A stretch of 64,000 nt of DNA from Planctomycetaceae bacterium (GTDB lineage Bacteria; Planctomycetota; Planctomycetia; Planctomycetales; Planctomycetaceae). Location: NCBI GenBank assembly GCA_041398785.1, contig JAWKUA010000008.1, positions 60,001 to 124,000 of the forward strand, read 5' to 3'. The first letter of the stretch is position 1, and every line of letters starts with the position of its first letter. The notes under the pieces are model-generated. The model saw only the letters and a list, made by a program, of their open reading frames with translations. It searched no databases and had not been told where the DNA came from. Shown here piece by piece: positions 19,733-28,752 of the stretch. A program made the translations under genes and the position numbers.

Positions 19733-20663
19733 ATGCCGAAGTTTCACGTTCAGCGTTCAATCACCATTGATGCGTCACCGGAAGAAGTCTTCGACAGAGT
19801 TGCTGACTTCGGCACCTGGACAACGTGGTCGCCGTGGCTGTGTGCGGAACCGGACGCCGAAGTCAAAGTCAGTGAAGATTCTTCGTCGGAGGGGTCCGTG
19901 TATTCGTGGAGCGGCCAGATCGTTGGCGGGTGAACTGGAACATCGCCGTCTTGAACGAGGCCGCCTGATTGACGACGAGATCCGATTCCTGAAGCCGTTC
20001 AGGTCTCGGTCAGACGTCGGCTTTGCGTTTCAGCCGAGCGGCAGCGGCACCGAAGTGACATGGTCCATGAATGGTTCGCTGCCGTGGTTCATGTTCTGGA
20101 TGAAGGGCATGATGGAACCGTTCATCGGCATGGACTATGACCGTGGCCTGAAGATGCTGAAGGAATGGATCGAAACCGGCGAGATCCAGGCGAAAACAGT
20201 CATCCGTGGAGTCGAATCAATCGGCCCGCTGCGAATGGCGGGAGTACGCCGGTCGTGTGCGGTCCGCGAAGTCGGCGAATCCATGCAGGAAGCGTTCGGT
20301 GAAGTCCACCGACAGTTTCAGGCTCACAACCTGCCGACGGATGGAAAAGGCATCTCGGTTTACCACCACTTTGACATCCGGGGCCAGCGGTTCGACTACA
20401 CGTCGGGATTCCTCATTCCGGAATCGACATCAAACATTCCATCCGGCCTTTCCACCTGGTCGATTCCCAAAGTGAATGCTCTGGCCGTCGAACATCAGGG
20501 CAGTTACGGACACCTCGGGAATTCGTGGAGTGCTGCCAACCAGTACACTCGCTACAAAAAGCTGAAACAAAGCAAGGCCGGTACGTTCGAAATCTACCGG
20601 AACACTCCGGACGACACGGCACCTGCCGACCTGCGGACCGACATCTATCTGCCGCTTCGGTAG
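19733..20663 (+). CDS. SRPBCC-family protein with GyrI-like effector-binding domain, frameshifted
   Basis: The first 65 residues (MPKFHVQRSITIDASPEEVF, then FGTWTTWSPW) are the start of an SRPBCC (START-like) ligand-binding fold. At about 19930 an extra G in a GGG run shifts the frame; the rest of the fold continues as ELEHRRLERGRLIDDEIRF through WSMNGSLPWFMFWMKGMME. The C-terminal 150 residues resemble a GyrI/AraC effector-binding domain (GVRRSCAVREVGESMQEAFG ... DIYLPLR). Such pairs bind small hydrophobic molecules; no DNA-binding domain is present. Total about 309 residues when repaired. Confidence 0.75.
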
Positions 20664-20777
20664 GCTCCTGGCCGGTTGGCATGGCACGAGCCACGGCGTC
20701 TGGCAAATCGCCTCGTCAATGATTCAAATCAAATGAACCGAGGATTCATCTGACAGCCTGGTTCAGGGGAGCGTTGT

Positions 20778-20957
20778 TTGCGAGCGTACATCGTCACAAG
20801 CGGAATCATCTTCGCACTGATCACGGTCGCTCACTTCGTGCGCATTTTGTTTGAGAATCCTCGATTGGCGCGTGATCCGGTGTTCGTCCTGCTGACGGTG
20901 CTGACGATCGTCATGACTGTCTGGGCGTGGAAAGTTCTGCCGCCGAAGAAGAAATAG
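20778..20957 (+). CDS. Small two-helix membrane protein (59 residues)
   Basis: A TTG start at 20778 with GGGGAG at 20766-20771 gives a 59-residue protein. Helix 1 is about residues 4-24 (YIVTSGIIFALITVAHFVRI), a short loop follows, helix 2 is about residues 36-51 (VFVLLTVLTIVMTVWAW), and the tail is basic (PPKKK). The helix spacing, ribosome-binding site and basic end support a real gene. Function unknown. Confidence 0.65.
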   Translation: MRAYIVTSGIIFALITVAHFVRILFENPRLARDPVFVLLTVLTIVMTVWAWKVLPPKKK

Positions 20958-21066
20958 TCAGCGTTCTGAGTGCGTGCGTCCATTCGGTTGCGGAAAAGGC
21001 CCGCGTGAAGGACGATGCCAATATCGCCAGGCACAAAGCGATATTCCGCTTCCATGAAAGCACACG

Positions 21067-22179
21067 ATGAGCACACTGTTTCTTCAGCAGCCGCTTCTCG
21101 CTCCGGCGAAATCACCCCGTCGCATTGTCGTTCTGGTTCTTACGGCGGCGGCATTCTGTACGTCGTTCGTGACGACTGTGTTCGCCGCTGATGACGGCGT
21201 GCGAGCAGTCGTCACTCGCGCGACCGGTACCGTGGCGATTGACGGCGACATCAGTGAATTTCAGCACGCCGTCTGCACGCCGGTGGAGTACTTCAATTCC
21301 GACACGAAGAACCGGCCGGCTCAGTTCTTCTACCTGTGGGATGACGAAGCGTTTTATGTCGGACTGCGGACGCTGGACGAACACTTCTTCTCACCCGTCA
21401 CACCGCTGTGGGAAGGCGACGCGGTGGAATGGTACTTCGACACTCGGCGAGACAGCACGTTTCGCGATCAGAAATGGGGCAAAGGGTCCGTGCATTGCTT
21501 CTTCACGCCAATGGAACTCGACAATCTGAACCCTCGCTTCTGTCTGCGACCGGGTTACCTGGACGCAATTCCCCAGACCGGCGTCGAAGTCGCCGCAAAG
21601 CGGTGGAAGCATGGTCTTCAGGTGGAATTCAAACTGCCGTGGGTGAACTTTCCCGACTTTCAACCGAGAGCCGGCGAAGTGATTGGTGTCGATGCCGAGT
21701 TGTCATACAGCGACGGCGGGCCGAGGTCGTATCGCAGCTTCGTGTTCGGAAGTCCGCTGTCCGTTCAGCAGCCGGGCAACCTGGCGCGGGTGCTGCTGGT
21801 CGATGATTTCCAGCGGGAGCACTGGAAGTCTGCGGCCGCGGTGATGATGCCGATTCGAATCGACACGTCATGGTCTCAGCCGGGAGTGCCTCACGTGCAG
21901 GGCCGTATCGCAATGCCCGCAAATCGCAGCAACGAAATCGGGAAGGTTGTGTTCCACCTGATCGGTCTCGACGGAAATCCGATCGGCGAGTTCGAAGCCG
22001 CCGAAGAGCAGATCCTTCAGGCGGACGGCAACTTTCGCACTCGCGTGGCACAATGGCCGGCGGACCTGGCGGCTCCCGGAACGTACAACGTCTACGCCGT
22101 GATCCACAACACGAATGGCGACGAACTGGCTCGCGTCGCTCCCCGCATGGTGAGTGTGAATTCGCAGCAGGGTTACTGA
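21067..22179 (+). CDS. Secreted CBM9-like (carbohydrate-binding) protein
   Basis: A 370-residue protein with a signal segment at residues 19-40 (RIVVLVLTAAAFCTSF, cleavage near VFAAD). A CBM9-like sandwich follows: TGTVAIDGDISEFQ, AQFFYLWDDEAFYVGLRTLD, LWEGDAVEWYFDTRRD and a closing RAGEVIGVDAELSYSDGG. The family binds ends of sugar chains or acts as a periplasmic sensor-like module. The last 120 residues form another beta-rich domain. Its stop overlaps the stop of the opposite gene by seven bases. Confidence 0.75.
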   Translation: MSTLFLQQPLLAPAKSPRRIVVLVLTAAAFCTSFVTTVFAADDGVRAVVTRATGTVAIDGDISEFQHAVCTPVEYFNSDTKNRPAQFFYLWDDEAFYVGLRTLDEHFFSPVTPLWEGDAVEWYFDTRRDSTFRDQKWGKGSVHCFFTPMELDNLNPRFCLRPGYLDAIPQTGVEVAAKRWKHGLQVEFKLPWVNFPDFQPRAGEVIGVDAELSYSDGGPRSYRSFVFGSPLSVQQPGNLARVLLVDDFQREHWKSAAAVMMPIRIDTSWSQPGVPHVQGRIAMPANRSNEIGKVVFHLIGLDGNPIGEFEAAEEQILQADGNFRTRVAQWPADLAAPGTYNVYAVIHNTNGDELARVAPRMVSVNSQQGY

Positions 22180-23489
22180 GCCGAATTCGATTCGGCGCTG
22201 TCGGTCAGCGGAAATTGAACGATCGTCATTTTGCCGTAGCCCGCCGGCCACTCGCTGTCAACTTCCACCTGTCCAACAAAATCTTCGTCGTTCAGGATCG
22301 CGTGATAGTCCTTCGCCAGCTTTCCGTTTTGATCGATGTAAAGTTTGATCAGGTATCGTCCGGGCGGCAGTTGCTGCTTTTCAATCTGATCGGCCCACGC
22401 CGTATTTCGTTCGGCTGTCAGGCTCAGCGAATGCTGCCACAGATTCCCGCCGCCAAAGATCGGGCGGTCCGACGTTGCCATTCGCTGCTTTGACCAGCCG
22501 TGGTCGGTCATCCGGAACAAGTCGGCCTGAAGCAGCAGCTTGTCGAACTTCGCCGGCACGTTTTCGAACTTCAGCCAGATATCCGTGACCAACGACACCT
22601 CGCCGCTTTCCGGCGGCAAATCCTTCGCCGTCTGATACCGTCCGTGCTTCATCGCGGCATAGTCATCGATGAAGCGACGGAATTGCTTGTACGTCCGGTC
22701 GCCGACCACCATCTTCTGGCCGCCACCGTGTTCGACCTGCTGAGTCGGCTTCATCAAAATCAGGCTGTGTTCGGGCTCATCGGCGTCGATCAGGCCATTT
22801 TCGATCATCGAGTTCATGGTGCCGGCGGGATCGTTCAGCCGAATCCACGACACCTGCTCACCGTGTTCTTCGACCTGCTTTTGATTCCTGTCGGGCGAAT
22901 GACATGCGGCACAGCGACCGGCTTCGGTCCAGATGTTTTCCACAAACGAAGCCAGCACGCGATCGGTGCGAGCATGACGGATGACTTCCGGCGGAATCGT
23001 CGGTCCAATGGCAACTTCCGTCTTCGCGGCTTGCAGTTCAGGATCTTTGGCCGCCGCCGTCAGCCAGGCTCGAAACGCGGCCGCTTCTTCCCGGCGAACC
23101 TTGTCGGAAATCAGATTCGGCTTCTCAGGACGTCGTTCGATGAACTCCAGGATCTTCGACTTGTCGACGTGTTCGATGTCGACCAGCTTCGCGCTAACAA
23201 GTGCCGCAAATGTCTCGCGCTGAGTGCTCCGGATGTAGTCCTTCAGATCGACTCCGCTGAGATGGCATTCGGCGCAGCTTGACGGTTTCGCCGACTGAAG
23301 AATCGGCAGGATGCGGCGTTCGAAGACAGCCAGAGCCGAGTCCCCGCTGCTGGCAGCCGCTGCCGCTTCTTCGTTCGGTTCTGCCGCCTGATTGGCTGCG
23401 CCGAAACTGATGCTCAGGCAAACAACCGCCGGAACGCTGAAACAAATGATCCTCAACATCGCTGGAATCCCGCGGAAGGCGTTGAACAT
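22173..23489 (-). CDS. Di-haem c-type cytochrome domain protein
   Basis: About 438 residues. A signal helix (LRIICFSVPAVVCLSISFGA) is followed by two CxxCH haem sites: CAECH in the first quarter (FERRILPILQSAKPSSCAEC) and CAACH near residue 200. The sequence between and after resembles planctomycete cytochrome-c-like proteins; the C-terminal third is beta-rich. It likely sits in the periplasm and carries electrons, or belongs to a degradative outfit with DUF-type partners not present here. Starts at 23489 and 23459 both leave a signal peptide; 23489 is used. Confidence 0.75.
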   Translation of the reverse strand: MFNAFRGIPAMLRIICFSVPAVVCLSISFGAANQAAEPNEEAAAAASSGDSALAVFERRILPILQSAKPSSCAECHLSGVDLKDYIRSTQRETFAALVSAKLVDIEHVDKSKILEFIERRPEKPNLISDKVRREEAAAFRAWLTAAAKDPELQAAKTEVAIGPTIPPEVIRHARTDRVLASFVENIWTEAGRCAACHSPDRNQKQVEEHGEQVSWIRLNDPAGTMNSMIENGLIDADEPEHSLILMKPTQQVEHGGGQKMVVGDRTYKQFRRFIDDYAAMKHGRYQTAKDLPPESGEVSLVTDIWLKFENVPAKFDKLLLQADLFRMTDHGWSKQRMATSDRPIFGGGNLWQHSLSLTAERNTAWADQIEKQQLPPGRYLIKLYIDQNGKLAKDYHAILNDEDFVGQVEVDSEWPAGYGKMTIVQFPLTDSAESNSAQ

Positions 23490-23699
23490 GGATATGCGGA
23501 AGCCGCGGCACGACGACCGCACCGCGCATCAGCATAGCACGGCCTGGCCTGAGTCGACGATTACTTCGGCGGTAAATCGCACAGCCAGCATAACCGGACG
23601 CGGTTCGCCGATTGACACAAACCAGCGCCTTGAGTTCGGAATGCTCGGCCCGAAGTCCGCATCGGCAGTTGCCGGGAATCCGCGCGCGACGGCCGGTCG

Positions 23700-25388
23700 A
23701 TGTTCTCAAACAGTCGTCGTGCGGCGTCTGACCACGGCTTCATTGCCTGGCGCGAGCTGCGGCAAAAACTGCCAGTCGAAGGATCGATCTGCGTGGAAGG
23801 AAATGCAGGGAAGCTCGCGCCGCCGCGATCTCCGGCGGTGCTGCGGATTATCGTAGTATTCGCGATGATCGCTGGCTGCCAGAGCCAGCGGGCTGCGATC
23901 CAGCACACCTACAAGGTTGTTCCGCCCCGGTTCGACTCACAGCAGGACTCCGTCGCGGAGCACCCGCCGGGCCACAAGCCGACTGCCGACAGCCCGATCC
24001 GGCTGGCGGTGTTTCAAGACGACGTCGGTGCCGACGACGCCGGCATGCACACCAAACCGGAGTCGACCGCGGGAGCCTTGCCCGCCGACGAAAACGTCCC
24101 GGCTCAACCGCTACCGATTACCGACGATTCGCTGGCAACGCTCGAAGCCGCCGCGATTCTTTCCAATCCGAAGCTGATCGGAATGCAGCAGCAGGTGAAC
24201 GCGGCCTGGGCCAAAACGCATTACGTCGACAAGCTGCCGGACCCGTCCATCGGCGCGAATGTTTTCGGTCAGCCGATTGAGACTGCTGCGGGATCTCAGC
24301 GAGCCAACCTGTCGATCATGCAGATGGTGCCGTGGCTGGATCGTCTGGAGTCACAGCAGCGGCAGGCGTGCTTCGAAGCGATGGCGATGCAGCAGATGCT
24401 GAACGCCGAGCGTCTTAAAGTGACAGCCGACGTACGAACCAACTATTTTCGGCTCTATGTGCTGCACCGGCAGCTCGACACCGTGCAGGGCAATCAGGAG
24501 CTGCTGCGGATTCTGATCGACGTCGCCAGCGCTCGCGTGGCAAACAATCAGGCGACACAAAGCGACGTGTTGCTGGGAACTCTGGAATTCAGCCGACTGG
24601 AAGAAGACCGTCTGTCGCTGGAACAGCAGGTGGCTTCAACGACAGCGGAACTCAATCGTCTGCTGAACCGACCGGCCGACACTCCTCTCACCGCGCCGCG
24701 CGAACTGCAGGTTGTTCGCCCCGACTGGAGCCACGAGATTCTGCGGCAGACGGCGCTGCAGCACCAGCCGATGATTGCCGCCGCAACGCTGACAACCAGC
24801 GCGACTCGCTGGGGGGTCGAGGTTGCTGAACTGAAACGTCGGCCGGATTTCAGCTTGTCTGCGTCCTGGTACGTGATCGACAACAACCGTCCCGCGTCGG
24901 CGATCGTGGGTGTCGGCAACGATGCCTGGTCGCTGGGAGCCACGATGACCGTTCCTGTGGGACGAGAAAAGTACGACGCGATTCGCGATGAAGCGCGGTG
25001 GAAGCACGCGGCATCTCACGCGGACGCGCAGGACGTGATTCGTGAGTTCGATGCCCGGCTGCTCGATTTGCTGCAGCAGGCTCAGGCCGCCGCAGAAACC
25101 GCCGTGCTGTACCGCGACACCATCATTCCTCAGGCCGAACAAACGCTGCGAGCCGATCAGGCGGCGCTGGCGGAAGGAACCGTCGAATTCGACCGGGTGA
25201 TTCAGAATGTCCGAAAGCTGCTGACGCTCGAATTCGGCTACCACCGGACGATCGGCAATCTGGCGATCGCAAACGCTCGCATCCGACAGGCCGTCGGTGC
25301 GGACCTGACCGGTGAGTTGCTCGCCACGGACACCGTCGCGGAACGCAGTACGCCTTCCCATGCCGATGCTGCGGACGGCACGGACTGA
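23700..25388 (+). CDS. TolC/CusC-like outer membrane efflux lipoprotein
   Basis: A 562-residue protein. A hydrophobic segment ends in a lipobox (VVFAMIAGC), followed by about 90 low-complexity residues. Two outer-membrane-efflux repeats follow, with long helices (LEAAAILSNPKLIGMQQQVN; VTADVRTNYFRLYVL) and strands, as in TolC, CusC and CzcC. It forms the outer membrane exit duct for the tripartite pump completed by the CusB- and CusA-like genes downstream. Starts further in are possible, because the first 45 residues before the lipobox are unusually long for a signal sequence. Confidence 0.85.
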   Translation: MFSNSRRAASDHGFIAWRELRQKLPVEGSICVEGNAGKLAPPRSPAVLRIIVVFAMIAGCQSQRAAIQHTYKVVPPRFDSQQDSVAEHPPGHKPTADSPIRLAVFQDDVGADDAGMHTKPESTAGALPADENVPAQPLPITDDSLATLEAAAILSNPKLIGMQQQVNAAWAKTHYVDKLPDPSIGANVFGQPIETAAGSQRANLSIMQMVPWLDRLESQQRQACFEAMAMQQMLNAERLKVTADVRTNYFRLYVLHRQLDTVQGNQELLRILIDVASARVANNQATQSDVLLGTLEFSRLEEDRLSLEQQVASTTAELNRLLNRPADTPLTAPRELQVVRPDWSHEILRQTALQHQPMIAAATLTTSATRWGVEVAELKRRPDFSLSASWYVIDNNRPASAIVGVGNDAWSLGATMTVPVGREKYDAIRDEARWKHAASHADAQDVIREFDARLLDLLQQAQAAAETAVLYRDTIIPQAEQTLRADQAALAEGTVEFDRVIQNVRKLLTLEFGYHRTIGNLAIANARIRQAVGADLTGELLATDTVAERSTPSHADAADGTD

Positions 25389-25503
25389 CGATTCGCTGGA
25401 TTCGATTCACCCCGCAACCGGCGGGATTGCGCGATGGGTCTTCCCTGGATCGAATATCTCGCAATAATCCGTGAATCGCGTTCCATTCACGAGAGTTGAA
25501 CCT

Positions 25504-25980
25504 GTGTCACCGCGCCCCATCATTCAAAGACTGGTCACCGCGCTGACGGTCGTGGCGATCACAATACAGGGAACATGCGCGGACAGCGTCTCATGCGGCT
25601 GTTCGACCGTCCGGTCTGTGACTGCGCCCCGCAAGTGTTGCCGCGCGGACGTGAAACAGAAGTCGGCAGTCTCGAAGCCGAAGGCGCGGACGTGCTGCGG
25701 AGGTGACGGCTGCTGCTGCTGTGGATCGCCACGTTCCAGGGCCAGCGACGGTTCCGGCCGCGGTGTTCACTGTTTGTGCGGCCACAGCTCACAGCCGCCG
25801 ACGGTACCGGCGCAGTCGTCGACAACTCCCGATCTGCGATCCGCCGGGCTCAGTCTGCTGGCCGTCGCACTGCCTCTGCCGCGCGAGAATCCTGCCGTCA
25901 GGATCACGTTTGCCCTGGAAAGCTGCAACGCCGCCGGTTCGCGTGCAGCCACCATCCTGTATTGCGTGTGGCGGACGTAG
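25504..25980 (+). CDS. Secreted cysteine-rich protein in the metal-efflux island
   Basis: About 158 residues from GTG 25504, with a GAGAG ribosome-binding site. A hydrophobic signal (VTALTVVAITIQGTCA) is followed by a cysteine cluster: CGC, KCC, TCCGGDGCCCCG and HCLCGH, about thirteen cysteines in 70 residues, then a Pro/Ser-rich linker and a short hydrophobic stretch. The cluster is suited to binding soft metals such as Cu(I). Its place between the TolC-like and CusB-like genes supports a metal-related role. No named family recognised. Confidence 0.6.
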   Translation: MSPRPIIQRLVTALTVVAITIQGTCADSVSCGCSTVRSVTAPRKCCRADVKQKSAVSKPKARTCCGGDGCCCCGSPRSRASDGSGRGVHCLCGHSSQPPTVPAQSSTTPDLRSAGLSLLAVALPLPRENPAVRITFALESCNAAGSRAATILYCVWRT

Positions 25981-26148
25981 ACGCATTCGCCAGGCGCTCG
26001 CAATGCGCCCCGTGATTGAGCCGCGAAGACGAAATCATCTGCCGCGGCCGCTGTTTATCCGGTAACGACGTCGGATTCGCGTTTGACGTTGCGCCATCCA
26101 AAGCTGTGCTCATTATTCCTGCACGTATTTTCCAGAAGGAGTTCTCAC

Positions 26149-26430
26149 ATGCATTCGTCTGCTCCTCTGCATCCTGTTCACCATGTCAGCGTTTACCGTC
26201 GGGTGTGCCGACTCAGCAGACCCAGCCGCTTCCGGCTCGGCCCAGCCGGTGTGACAACCGCGGCGAAACCGCGAACCAGCACTGCCCGATCATGGGCGGC
26301 GGCAATCTTCGAAGACGGAGGAACGGTGCGGAATGGCCAGACTATCGGTTTCTGCTGCGATGGCTGCGGCGAAGAATGGGCGGCGGCTTGTCCGAGGAAG
26401 ACAAAGCCGCAAAAACACCGCCGCGGATAG
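26149..26430 (+). pseudogene. Small metal-site lipoprotein, several frame breaks
   Basis: An AGAAGGAG site precedes ATG 26149. Shifting between frames recovers a lipoprotein signal (LLCILFTMSAFTVGCADS), then NRGETANQHCPIMGG, then IFEDGGTV...NGQTIGFCCDGCGEEWA and LSEEDKAAK. The CPIMGG and CCDGC elements are typical of small metal-binding proteins next to Cus-type pumps. At least four frame changes in 280 bases are needed, mainly extra bases. Either the read here is poor or the gene is dead. Domain identity is clear; exact ends are not. Confidence 0.55.
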
Positions 26431-26685
26431 GCTTCGACGAACACCATGACCACGCCGACCAGCCGCACGGCGCGTCAACGAAGACGCGGGGGCATAGTGC
26501 CTTTGAGTCGTATCCTGGTGTGCCACTGTGCAATACTTGATGCCTGCGCTATGAAAACACTGGCACAGCCAGTGGCACGACCATTCGATTGCCATCATCC
26601 ACCGAGCCATCCACTTCCTCGTCACGCTTGGTCCGCTGGTTGAACAGGCCGCGGCTGGTCCGCTCGCTACACGGGAGCATTCATC

Positions 26686-28704
26686 ATGACGACCGTCAAT
26701 CCGCCCAAACCGCGTCCGCGAGCCTGGTGGCTGCGGCAGGCGTTTTCTGCGCTGCTGGTGTTGGGTGTCGGCGTTGCGCTGATCGCTGCCATTGGAATCG
26801 CTCAGCGGATGGGGTTGCTGGCTTCGGGTGGAAGTATTTCGTCAGACGTCGGCGGCGCGGAGGTTCAGGTTCACACCTGCCCGATGCATCCGCAGATCCG
26901 CCAGCCCGGCCCGGGACGGTGTCCGATCTGCGGCATGCCTCTGGTTCCCGCCACGTCGCGCGCGGTGGATGAAGATGAACTGGCCGTGACCATCACGCCG
27001 GCCGCTCGACGACTGGCCAACATTCAAACGCAGCCGGTCCGGCGCGAACCGCTGGTGACCACGATTGAGACCGTCGGAACGATCGCGATTGATGAAAGTC
27101 GCATGTCGACGGTCTCATCCTACATCGACGGGCGCATCGAGCGACTGTTCGCTGATTACACCGGAGTTCACGTTGCGAAGGGCGATCATCTGGCAATCGT
27201 CTACAGCCCGGAACTTTACGCCGCTCAGGTGGAGTATCTCGAAAGCCGCGCGGCCGACATCGATCCGCGAACACCGGCTCTGGACGCTGTCCGGGAAGCG
27301 AGGAAGAAGCTGGCCTCCGGCGCGCGGCAGCGGCTGGTGGAACTGGGGATGACGTCCGAACAGATCGCGGATCTGGAATCGTCTGCACAGGCCATGTCGC
27401 GGCTTACGATTTATTCCCCGGCGGGCGGTACCGTGATTGAAAAGATGGTTCAGGAAGGCAGGTACGTAAAAACCGGCGAGCCCATCTATCGCATCGCCGA
27501 CCTGTCAACCGTCTGGCTGATGCTTGAGCTGTATCCGGAGGACGCCGCTCGCATCCGTTTCGGTCAGCGGGTGGAAGCGGAACTGCAGTCCCTGCCCGGC
27601 AGGACATTTACCGGCCGAGTCGCGTTCATTGACCCGGTCGTTGATGCGCGATCGCGATCGGTGGGCGTGCGAGTCGAGTTCCTGAACGAAGACGGCCGGC
27701 TGCGGCCCGGCGACTACGCGACAGCCAGCGTCTTCCTTGCGATCGGACAGCAGGGCGAAGTTTATGATGAAGAACTTGCCGGCCGGTGGATCAGCCCGAT
27801 GCATCCGCAGATCATTCGCGACGAACCTGGTCAATGTCCCATCTGCGGAATGGATCTGGTTCCCACGACGCGCTTCGGATATTCCGACACACCGGTCCAA
27901 CAGCCGGATTCGCTCTACATCCCGCGTTCGGCAGTGCTGATGGCCGGCTCTGACAGCGTTGTTTACGTCGAAACGCAGCCGGGCAGATTTGAGATTCGGC
28001 CGGTGACGCTCGGCGCGATTCTGAAAGACCGCGTTGTCATTCTTGACGGCGTGGAAGCCGGCGAGAACGTGGCGACCGCCGGCAACTTTCTGATCGATTC
28101 CCAAATGCAGCTTGCCGGCAAGCCGAGTCTGATCGATCCCGCTCGCGCGGTGGCGGCGAAGACTGATCGGCCGGAATTCCAGGAACAGCCGCTGCAGTTC
28201 GACGACAGCTTCGTCATGTCCATCAGCGGCGAGGCCGGTGAGGAACTCGAGCAGCTCTTCGGCGCTTACGATGCGATTCAGACATCTCTGGCGAATGATC
28301 AGCCGCCGTCCGCGAAAGACGCGACAGCCCTGCACGAACTGGCCGCGAAGCTTGCAGCGCTGGACGAGCTTCCCGCTGCGGTTCGCGAGCAACTGAGTAT
28401 TGTCGCCGACAACAGCCCGCACCTGCATCACCTGCCGATCGACGACGCGCGCCTGCAGGCCTTCCGCCCGATCAGTCACGCGATCGTGACGCTGGCTTCT
28501 CAGGTCCGCGGCGCGAAGGCAACGGCACCGCTGCATCACATGCATTGCCCGATGGTCAAGGGAGGCGGCGGCGACTGGCTGCAGGCGACCGACATCCTGA
28601 GAAATCCCTACTACGGAAGTCAGATGCCGCGATGCGGAAGTCATGTCCGGCAATTTCCCGCCGCGGAAACGCCGCCCGGTGCAGACGCGAAACCCACCGA
28701 ATAA
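26686..28704 (+). CDS. CusB-like periplasmic adaptor with two heavy-metal-binding domains
   Basis: A 672-residue RND efflux adaptor. It has an N-terminal membrane helix (FSALLVLGVGVALIAAIGIA). A first heavy-metal-binding domain (HTCPMHPQIRQPGPGRCPIC, about residues 64-90) and a second one (SPMHPQIIRDEPGQCPICGM, about 370-395) share the CPxCGM core. Barrel-sandwich and beta-barrel segments of the CusB type lie around and after them, and the end is a DUF3347-like helical domain with HLHHLP and HHMHCPM metal ligands. It links the CusA-type pump to the outer membrane duct and can hand over metal. The duplicated metal domain makes it longer than E. coli CusB (407 residues). Confidence 0.9.
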   Translation: MTTVNPPKPRPRAWWLRQAFSALLVLGVGVALIAAIGIAQRMGLLASGGSISSDVGGAEVQVHTCPMHPQIRQPGPGRCPICGMPLVPATSRAVDEDELAVTITPAARRLANIQTQPVRREPLVTTIETVGTIAIDESRMSTVSSYIDGRIERLFADYTGVHVAKGDHLAIVYSPELYAAQVEYLESRAADIDPRTPALDAVREARKKLASGARQRLVELGMTSEQIADLESSAQAMSRLTIYSPAGGTVIEKMVQEGRYVKTGEPIYRIADLSTVWLMLELYPEDAARIRFGQRVEAELQSLPGRTFTGRVAFIDPVVDARSRSVGVRVEFLNEDGRLRPGDYATASVFLAIGQQGEVYDEELAGRWISPMHPQIIRDEPGQCPICGMDLVPTTRFGYSDTPVQQPDSLYIPRSAVLMAGSDSVVYVETQPGRFEIRPVTLGAILKDRVVILDGVEAGENVATAGNFLIDSQMQLAGKPSLIDPARAVAAKTDRPEFQEQPLQFDDSFVMSISGEAGEELEQLFGAYDAIQTSLANDQPPSAKDATALHELAAKLAALDELPAAVREQLSIVADNSPHLHHLPIDDARLQAFRPISHAIVTLASQVRGAKATAPLHHMHCPMVKGGGGDWLQATDILRNPYYGSQMPRCGSHVRQFPAAETPPGADAKPTE

Positions 28705-28752
28705 CGAGGGAACTCCGAAGTCCCGGGAGTCGCACCCTGCGACGGACAACCA

